Shown here piece after piece: positions 1 through 4,165 of a DNA stretch of 5,948 nt; position 1 is the stretch's first letter; every line of letters begins with the position of its first letter. A program made the position numbers and the translations under genes. Source of the stretch: an uncultured Subdoligranulum sp. GTDB taxonomy: Bacteria > Bacillota > Clostridia > Christensenellales > CAG-314. The stretch spans positions 1 through 5,948 of the forward strand of contig URVX01000079.1 of the NCBI GenBank assembly GCA_900551395.1, read 5' to 3'. A model generated the notes under the pieces. The model was not told the origin of the DNA, did not search any database, and saw only the letters and a list, made by a program, of their open reading frames with translations.

Positions 1-75
1 GACAGCGACGGAGCAGCGAGGGTAAAACCCGAGCGTCACAGAATTCACCCTCCTGTCGGTGAAACCGCCGCCAAA

Positions 76-102
76 CAACCCCGAAGCGAAGGTTGGCTTT
101 TT
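76..102 (+). terminator. weak possible intrinsic terminator, plus strand
   Basis: A 5-bp stem (CAACC at 76-80 with GGTTG at 91-95) encloses a 10-base loop and is followed by five Ts at 98-102. It could end a plus-strand gene entering from the left edge; stops in the three plus frames lie at 23-25, 58-60 and 109-111. The stem is short, so this is only suggestive, and no gene is identifiable in the first 110 bases. Confidence 0.25.
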
Positions 103-118
103 GGGGCTTGAAAAGCAA

Positions 119-154
119 CAAAAAAGCCAAACAAGCAAAAAGGGCTTGTTTGGC
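119..154 (-). terminator. intrinsic terminator of the tRNA-Pro gene
   Basis: Read on the minus strand, an 11-bp perfect stem (arms 144-154 and 126-136, sequence GCCAAACAAGC) with a 7-base loop is followed at once by TTTTTTGTTG (125 down to 116). This is a textbook Rho-independent terminator. It begins only 5 bases after the encoded CCA of the tRNA, so the tRNA is the last, and probably the only, gene of its transcript. Confidence 0.9.
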
Positions 155-159
155 GAAAT

Positions 160-236
160 TGGTCGAGGCGACGGGACTTGAACCCACGACCTCTTGCTCC
201 CTAAGCAAGCGCGCTACCAAACTGCGCCACGCCTCG
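160..236 (-). tRNA. tRNA-Pro, anticodon AGG
   Basis: The 77-base minus-strand sequence folds as a full cloverleaf. The acceptor stem is CGAGGCG (236-230) with CGCCTCG (170-164), then discriminator A73 at 163 and encoded CCA at 162-160. The D arm has GCGC/GCGC around AGTTTGGTA. The anticodon stem is CTTGC/GCAAG with loop TTAGGGA, giving anticodon AGG at 202-200 and G37 as expected for proline tRNAs. The T arm has loop TTCAAGT and a stem with two G-U pairs at its outer end. AGG reads the proline codon CCU directly; A34 would need deamination to inosine to read CCC or CCA. In bacteria A34 is standard only in tRNA-Arg(ACG), so this isoacceptor is unusual although known in some Firmicutes. Its own promoter and terminator flank it. 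Confidence 0.95.
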
Positions 237-252
237 ACAGGGCAACAAACAA

Positions 253-267
253 GCGCCGGGAAGGCGC
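253..267 (-). other. GC-rich hairpin in the tRNA 5' leader
   Basis: GCGCC/GGCGC form a 5-bp stem around a 5-base loop inside the predicted leader between the promoter (transcription start about 290) and the mature tRNA 5' end at 236. A structured leader of this kind is plausibly removed by RNase P and endonucleases. Only weak T-richness follows it, so it is unlikely to stop transcription before the tRNA. Confidence 0.35.
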
Positions 268-297
268 GAAAAAACTGTCTGTTGATTTCCGCTGATT

Positions 298-326
298 ATT
301 CTAACATATTGCCAAACGCAAGTCAA
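298..326 (-). promoter_or_regulatory. sigma-A/sigma-70 promoter of tRNA-Pro
   Basis: On the minus strand the -35 box is TTGACT (326-321), the spacer is 17 bases (320-304) and the -10 box is TAGAAT (303-298). Five of six bases match the consensus in each box. The expected transcription start is near 290, which gives a leader of about 54 bases before the tRNA. Confidence 0.85.
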
Positions 327-414
327 GCCGAAACATGCAAAAAAATTACAAAAATAAAAGTTTTTCACCGACTGTTCTACGTCGACAATGAAGGAGTTAG
401 CTTGCACTTAAAGG

Positions 415-443
415 TTGACGCGGTTATTTTTTTGCTGTAATAT
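415..443 (+). promoter_or_regulatory. sigma-A/sigma-70 promoter of copA-copZ
   Basis: The -35 box is TTGACG (415-420), the spacer is 17 bases (421-437) and the -10 box is TAATAT (438-443). The start of transcription is expected near 450, about 23 bases before the copA start codon. The spacer is 17 bases, not the long 19-20 bases of MerR/CueR-activated promoters. I see no CopY-type box (TACAnnTGTA) and no G/C-rich CsoR palindrome around it, so the copper-responsive control, if any, is not readable here. Confidence 0.8.
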
Positions 444-460
444 GAAATAATAAAACAATC

Positions 461-466
461 GAGAGG
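461..466 (+). promoter_or_regulatory. ribosome binding site of copA
   Basis: GAGAGG lies 6 bases before the ATG at 473, a one-mismatch fit to GGAGG-type Shine-Dalgarno sequences. It supports the ATG at 473, which also leaves the complete N-terminal metal-binding domain in place. Confidence 0.6.
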
Positions 467-472
467 TACGGG

Positions 473-2743
473 ATGAGGCAAAGATTCAAGGTTTTCGGTA
501 TGTCTTGCGCAGCATGCTCTGCGGGAGTGGAGCGTGCCGTAGGCAGACTCAAGGGAGTAAACAAAGTGGAGGTCAGTCTTGTTGCCAAAAGCATGCTTTG
601 CGATTTCGACGAAACAACTGTGAGCGAAAAACAGATTGTCGAAGCCGTTAAAAAGGCGGGTTTCAAAGCTTATCCGGAAAAGGCTTCCGAAGCGGCGCAG
701 ACGGCGGTCGCGGGCAGAGGAAGCGTCGCAGTAGCAGATTCGGACGGTTTTACTCCGATGAAAACGCGGTTGATTGTCTCGTTGATTTTCCTCGTGCTTT
801 TGATGTACGTTTCAATGGGACACATGATAGGACTGCCCGTTCCGTCCTTTATGCACGGCGTTAAAAACGGCGTGTCGTTTGCTTTTGTTCAATTTTTGCT
901 TGTTTTGCCTATACTTTACGTAAACAGAAAATTTTTCGTAAACGGCTTCAAAGCGCTTTGGCATCGCGTACCCAATATGGACAGCCTTGTTGCAGTCGGT
1001 TCGTCCGCTGCCGTGTTATACGGAATTTTTGCAATTTTTATGATAGCCTACGGCATAGGCAACGGAGATACGGAATTGGCGGAAAAATATTTGTCGGGGC
1101 TGTATTTCGAGTCGGGCGGCATGATTTTGACTCTTGTTACGGTTGGAAAGCTGCTCGAGGAGCGCTCCAAAAACAAGACTTATTCCGCAATACAAAAGCT
1201 CGTCGACCTTGCGCCCAAAACCGCCGTTGTGATACGCGACGGCGTCGAAACGGAAATTCCGGTTGAAAAAATCGTCGTGGGAGAAGTGATTTTGCTTAAG
1301 CCCGGAAGCTCCGTTCCCGTTGACGGCGAGGTTGTCGAAGGCGGCGGAACGGTGGACGAATCCGCGCTGACGGGAGAAAGCATGCCTGTGGAAAAAGCTG
1401 CAGGAGGCCGCCTTATATCAGCGTCGATAGTGAAAAGCGGCGCTTTTAAGTTAAAAGCTCAGCGCGTAGGCGAGGACACGACTTTGTCTCAGATTGTGGA
1501 GCTTGTGAGAAACGCCGCGTCGTCCAAAGCGCCGATAGGCAGGCTGGCGGACAAGGTAAGCGGAATTTTCGTTCCCGTCGTTATGGGGATTGCCCTTGTC
1601 GCCGCCGTTGTCTGGCTTGCGTGCGGGGCTACCTTCGAGTTTGCCTTGAACGCGGCGATTTCGGTGTTGGTTATTTCCTGTCCGTGCGCGCTGGGGCTTG
1701 CCACTCCGCTTGCAATCATGGTGTCGACGGGCAAATGCGCGTCCAAAGGTATTTTAATCAAGAGCGCGGAGGCGCTGGAGCAGCTTCACGACGTGAACAC
1801 CGTGGTTTTGGACAAGACCGGAACAGTGACCGAAGGAAAGCCGTCTGTCACGGACGTTGTTCCTTCCGAATACGCAAGCGAGAGTGAGCTTGCGTCGCTT
1901 GCCGCCGCTTTGGAGAAAAACAGCCAGCACCCGTTGTCCGTTGCCGTCACGGAATACGCGGCGTCAAACAGCATTGAATTTGCCACAGCAGAGGATTTCA
2001 AAAATCTCGACGGATTGGGCGTAAGCGCTACAGTCAACGGACAAACGGCTTATGCCGGCAATGAAAAGCTTATGTCGGAAAACAAAATAGATATTTCGTC
2101 CCTTTCGTCATGTGCAAAGGAGCTTGCGGGAAAAGGGAAGACGGTTATGTATTTTGCCTGCGGCGGCAAATTTTACGGTCTGATAGCCGTGGCGGACAAG
2201 GTAAAGCCCACCAGCAAAGAGGCTGTCCAAGCTCTTAAAAAGAGCGGAATAGAAGTAATAATGCTGACCGGCGACAACGCGGTTACAGCTGCGGCGATAA
2301 AAAACGAGGTGGGCATCGACAGAGTGGAGGCGGAGGTTATGCCCGCCGACAAGCAGCGTATCGTCAGCGAGCTGAAAAACGCAGGCAAAAAGGTTGTTAT
2401 GGTCGGCGACGGAATAAACGACAGTCCCGCGCTTATGCAGGCGGACGTGGGTATTGCTATAGGCAGCGGCACAGATATTGCGATAGAGTCCGCCGACGTT
2501 GTGCTCATGAAAAACGATTTGACGGATGTTTCACGCGCGATAAATTATTCCAAGCGCACGATAAGAAACATAAAACAAAATCTGTTCTGGGCGTTCTTTT
2601 ACAACGCGCTGGGCATACCTCTTGCCGCAGGCGCGCTTTACCCCTTGTGGCAGATTACGCTCAGCCCTATGATAGGCGCGCTGGCTATGAGCTTGAGCTC
2701 GCTTTTTGTCGTAGGCAACGCATTAAGACTTTATCGAGGTTAA
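473..2743 (+). CDS. copA: Cu(+)-exporting P1B-1-type ATPase CopA
   Basis: This 756-residue protein pumps Cu(+) out of the cytosol using ATP. One N-terminal heavy-metal-associated domain (about 4-68) carries GMSCAAC with C12 and C15. Membrane helices follow near 100-120, 131-150, 169-194 and 211-228. The actuator domain has TGES at 300-303. Helix 5 is near 364-384, and helix 6 carries the metal-site CPC at 403-405. The phosphorylation motif DKTGT has D447, the nucleotide domain has the HP pair at 486-487, and the hinge motif GDGIND is at 645-650. The copper-specific residues of the last two helices are present: Y710-N711 and the MxxSS motif at 739-743. Together CPC, YN and MxxSS define the P1B-1 Cu(+)/Ag(+) group. 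Length and domain order are normal for the family and no catalytic residue is missing. copZ follows 21 bases downstream in the same operon; no copper regulator gene is adjacent. Confidence 0.97.
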   Translation: MRQRFKVFGMSCAACSAGVERAVGRLKGVNKVEVSLVAKSMLCDFDETTVSEKQIVEAVKKAGFKAYPEKASEAAQTAVAGRGSVAVADSDGFTPMKTRLIVSLIFLVLLMYVSMGHMIGLPVPSFMHGVKNGVSFAFVQFLLVLPILYVNRKFFVNGFKALWHRVPNMDSLVAVGSSAAVLYGIFAIFMIAYGIGNGDTELAEKYLSGLYFESGGMILTLVTVGKLLEERSKNKTYSAIQKLVDLAPKTAVVIRDGVETEIPVEKIVVGEVILLKPGSSVPVDGEVVEGGGTVDESALTGESMPVEKAAGGRLISASIVKSGAFKLKAQRVGEDTTLSQIVELVRNAASSKAPIGRLADKVSGIFVPVVMGIALVAAVVWLACGATFEFALNAAISVLVISCPCALGLATPLAIMVSTGKCASKGILIKSAEALEQLHDVNTVVLDKTGTVTEGKPSVTDVVPSEYASESELASLAAALEKNSQHPLSVAVTEYAASNSIEFATAEDFKNLDGLGVSATVNGQTAYAGNEKLMSENKIDISSLSSCAKELAGKGKTVMYFACGGKFYGLIAVADKVKPTSKEAVQALKKSGIEVIMLTGDNAVTAAAIKNEVGIDRVEAEVMPADKQRIVSELKNAGKKVVMVGDGINDSPALMQADVGIAIGSGTDIAIESADVVLMKNDLTDVSRAINYSKRTIRNIKQNLFWAFFYNALGIPLAAGALYPLWQITLSPMIGALAMSLSSLFVVGNALRLYRG

Positions 2744-2752
2744 AAAATTTAA

Positions 2753-2758
2753 AGGAGA
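2753..2758 (+). promoter_or_regulatory. ribosome binding site of copZ
   Basis: AGGAGA sits 6 bases before the ATG at 2765, within the 21-base copA-copZ gap. It is a stronger Shine-Dalgarno site than that of copA, which fits a need for more chaperone than pump. Confidence 0.8.
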
Positions 2759-2764
2759 AAATAT

Positions 2765-2971
2765 ATGACTCAGATTCAGATTAAAGGAATGACGTGCAAC
2801 CATTGCAAAACGAGAGTGGAAAAAGCTTTGAAGCAGGCGGGCTGCGGCAAAATCAAGGTGGACCTTGAGGCGGGCGCAGCAACTGCCGACACCCGCGGCA
2901 TATCCGAAGAAAAGCTTCGCGAGGTTATCGAGGAATTGGGCTTTCAATGCGGAGAAATTTCCGAGCTTTAA
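2765..2971 (+). CDS. copZ: CopZ-like copper chaperone (single HMA domain)
   Basis: This 68-residue cytosolic protein is one heavy-metal-associated domain of the usual ferredoxin-like length. The Cu(+)-binding loop is GMTCNHC, with C11 and C14 as ligands. The following KTRVEKAL helix, a central strand (KIKVDLEAG), a second helix (SEEKLREVIEEL) and the closing GF pair match the family. Such chaperones bind Cu(+) and pass it to the N-terminal domain of CopA. The start is set by the strong AGGAGA site and by the metal loop beginning at residue 8. It lies 21 bases after copA with no promoter or terminator between, so the two are almost certainly co-transcribed. Small HMA proteins can also bind Hg or Zn; the copA partner makes copper the best call. 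Confidence 0.93.
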   Translation: MTQIQIKGMTCNHCKTRVEKALKQAGCGKIKVDLEAGAATADTRGISEEKLREVIEELGFQCGEISEL

Positions 2972-3026
2972 AACAAAGACGCGCTTAATGGTTTTAAAAA
3001 AGCAAATATTCTGCTTCGGACAAAAC

Positions 3027-3060
3027 AGCCCGCTTATTTCGTTATGAAATATAGCGGGCT
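3027..3060 (+). terminator. likely terminator hairpin after copA-copZ
   Basis: AGCCCGCT plus TATTTC (3027-3040) pair with GAAATA plus AGCGGGCT (3046-3060) across a 5-base loop, giving 14 bp with one bulged T at 3052. It stands 55 bases after the copZ stop. The following bases (ATGCTTTAAG) are a poor U-tract, and on the minus strand the hairpin is followed by GTTTTG, so it may act weakly in both directions or serve to protect the copAZ mRNA 3' end. Confidence 0.55.
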
Positions 3061-3085
3061 ATGCTTTAAGCCGTTGTTGTTCGAT

Positions 3086-3116
3086 AAAAAACGGAAGCAG
3101 AATTTGCGTTCTGCTT
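3086..3116 (-). terminator. intrinsic terminator, minus strand
   Basis: On the minus strand AAGCAGAA (3116-3109) pairs perfectly with TTCTGCTT (3102-3095) across a 6-base loop, and CCG then six Ts (3091-3086) follow. It would stop minus-strand transcription coming from the membrane-protein gene at 3487-4011, about 370 bases away, or from a shorter transcript in between, before it runs into copZ. Confidence 0.6.
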
Positions 3117-3189
3117 AAAGTCTTTCAGTTCGTTTTATTTCGACTTGCGGACAAATTTAATCATGTCTTTTCGCGTGCGACGAATTTTT

Positions 3190-3195
3190 TATAAT
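3190..3195 (+). promoter_or_regulatory. possible promoter -10 box in the intergenic gap
   Basis: A perfect TATAAT lies in an AT-rich run. The region 17-18 bases upstream (about 3166-3172, TCTTTTC) is a poor -35 box, so this is a weak candidate. Transcription would start near 3202 and could give a short RNA ending at the hairpin at 3421-3433. Confidence 0.3.
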
Positions 3196-3420
3196 TTCTC
3201 TTTCTCGCTTTGATGAAGCTTTTTTTGCAAAGTCTTTTAAATGGGGATTTTGCGATTGCAACAGTCGTCTTTCCCAAAACTTACGCGGCAAATATTATAT
3301 TTGCATATAGAATTTGCAAAAGTTGTTATTCGCGGCAGGGATATTTAAATTTTTTTAAAGACGTTTCTTTTTCAAATTCCGATAGTCTTTATTTCAATGA
3401 CTTTCTTTTATCCCGTTGTC

Positions 3421-3446
3421 CGCGCAAGGCGCGTCTTTTGTTTCTT
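3421..3446 (+). terminator. possible short intrinsic terminator
   Basis: CGCGC (3421-3425) and GCGCG (3429-3433) form a compact 5-bp stem with a 3-base loop, followed by the U-rich TCTTTTGTTTCTT. The stem is short but all G-C. It would end a plus-strand transcript from the gap before the opposing gene at 3487-4011. Confidence 0.4.
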
Positions 3447-3486
3447 CGCTTAAATTAGCCGGAATTTCCGGGGAAATCCGCTTCAC

Positions 3487-4011
3487 TCAATTCAAGCGCA
3501 TTTTCGGATGCTTTTTTATTTTTCTTAACGAAACAGCGTGCAGGGAAATTATCGCGCCGCACATGAGCGGATTTAAATAAAACGACAACAGCGTGGTTTC
3601 TTTGAGCTGCGGATAGAAAAAAGCCGAAATCAGAATTATGGCAAAATGAACCGCGATAAAGGCAATATCGCCTGCAATGCCGTTGAAAACGCTCTTTTTG
3701 TTTTCAAAGCAAGTTGCAGCAGCAATCGCGCCGCAAATCAGCAGAATTCCCGACAGAACAAACGACCACAAAAAATTTCCCGTTTCGGGTTTGTCGAAAG
3801 GAAAAGGTCTGTATTTGAGCAAAACGCCGAAATTGCCTAGAATTGAAAAAGCAGCTCTTAAAACGCATAAGACGGAAGCGGCTTTGCGCAGCTTTTCGGA
3901 GGGAATAGAAAATTTCCATGTCGTTGCAGTTGTATTTTTTGAATTGTACGACAAATTAAGCGAAATCAGGCACATAATTGCCGAAGCGGCAATCAGCAAC
4001 ATGTAGATCAT
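3487..4011 (-). CDS. hypothetical multi-pass membrane protein, 5' end uncertain
   Basis: I do not recognise this 174-residue protein. It is hydrophobic, with segments that look like membrane helices near residues 1-22, 43-64, 80-102, 110-133 and 143-163, and a basic C-terminal tail (KIKKHPKMRLN). Between the first two lies a polar stretch (SYNSKNTTATTWK). Codon use resembles the neighbouring genes, which supports real coding. The start is doubtful: neither the ATG at 4011 nor the one at 4002 has a Shine-Dalgarno site, and the same frame stays open upstream to a TAA at 4105-4107 with sensible polar residues (SAFYEETQTDHAEVEIDAVF just before the ATG). No ATG, GTG or TTG lies in that extension. 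It may therefore use a rare start such as ATT, or be a gene that has lost its 5' end. It is transcribed opposite to both flanking genes and has no partner gene. Confidence 0.6.
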   Translation of the reverse strand: MIYMLLIAASAIMCLISLNLSYNSKNTTATTWKFSIPSEKLRKAASVLCVLRAAFSILGNFGVLLKYRPFPFDKPETGNFLWSFVLSGILLICGAIAAATCFENKKSVFNGIAGDIAFIAVHFAIILISAFFYPQLKETTLLSFYLNPLMCGAIISLHAVSLRKIKKHPKMRLN

Positions 4012-4113
4012 TGAAAAAACGGCGTCGATTTCAACTTCCGCATGATCCGTTTGCGTTTCTTCATAAAACGCGGAGAAAATATTGCCGTTCCGAGAAAATG
4101 TAATTTAGTTTTA

Positions 4114-4142
4114 TTTACAAAATGCAGTTAAAATGTTAAAAT
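4114..4142 (+). promoter_or_regulatory. sigma-A/sigma-70 promoter of the CLC transporter gene
   Basis: The -35 box is TTTACA (4114-4119), the spacer is 17 bases (4120-4136) and the -10 box is TAAAAT (4137-4142), five of six consensus bases in each. Transcription should start near 4149, right at the edge of the palindrome at 4151-4165. Confidence 0.8.
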
Positions 4143-4150
4143 AAAAAATA

Positions 4151-4165
4151 ATGAATATTATTCAT
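4151..4165. promoter_or_regulatory. perfect 15-bp palindrome, candidate operator
   Basis: ATGAATA-T-TATTCAT is a perfect 7-1-7 inverted repeat starting 8 bases after the -10 box and overlapping the first possible start codon at 4164. Its place over the transcription start suits a repressor site. The spacing recalls the Fur/PerR/Zur operators, but the half-site does not match their consensus. In RNA it would be only a weak AU hairpin. Confidence 0.45.

Larger units (their letters stand above)
2972..3486. other. 515-base gap without a convincing gene
   Basis: This AT-rich gap holds the two hairpins at 3027-3060 and 3086-3116, a TATAAT box at 3190-3195, a 17-base inverted repeat at 3288-3304 and a small GC hairpin at 3421-3433. 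An open frame exists at 3210-3458 (plus strand, 82 codons from a TTG, or 81 from the ATG at 3213), but it has no Shine-Dalgarno site, no recognisable domain, and ends across the 3421-3433 hairpin. I do not call it a gene. I see no tRNA, riboswitch or transposon remnant. Confidence 0.6.

Noticed and set aside
1..39. Possible minus-strand gene start (AGGAGG, then GTG at 39-37)
   Set aside because: Only 13 codons lie in the window and the product cannot be recognised. A good Shine-Dalgarno match alone is too little to call a gene.
237..297. T-box or riboswitch leader
   Set aside because: The stretch before the tRNA has only one short hairpin and lacks the conserved T-box sequence and any known aptamer pattern; the downstream gene is a tRNA, not a biosynthesis gene.
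201..407. Minus-strand open frame of 68 codons
   Set aside because: It covers the tRNA promoter and leader and ends inside the tRNA itself, so it is not a gene.
93..440. Plus-strand open frame of 115 codons
   Set aside because: It runs antisense through the tRNA-Pro gene (the GLEPTTS segment is the well-known false peptide read across tRNA T arms), then through the tRNA promoter and up to the copA promoter. No ribosome site supports it.
2173..2508. Minus-strand open frame of 111 codons inside copA
   Set aside because: It is a shadow of the catalytic domain of copA, which has intact motifs through this stretch.
3210..3458. Plus-strand open frame of 82 codons in the gap
   Set aside because: It has no Shine-Dalgarno site, a TTG or ATG start just after a weak promoter, no recognisable domain, and its end overlaps a terminator-like hairpin. 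It is described as part of the gap instead.
3677..4006. Plus-strand open frame of 109 codons opposite the membrane-protein gene
   Set aside because: The minus-strand frame gives a protein with clear membrane helices and codon use like its neighbours; the plus-strand product has no such pattern and no ribosome site.
4151..4165. Fur, PerR or Zur operator
   Set aside because: The 7-1-7 spacing fits, but the half-site ATGAATA does not match TGATAAT, TTATAAT or TCGTAAT, so no specific regulator is named.
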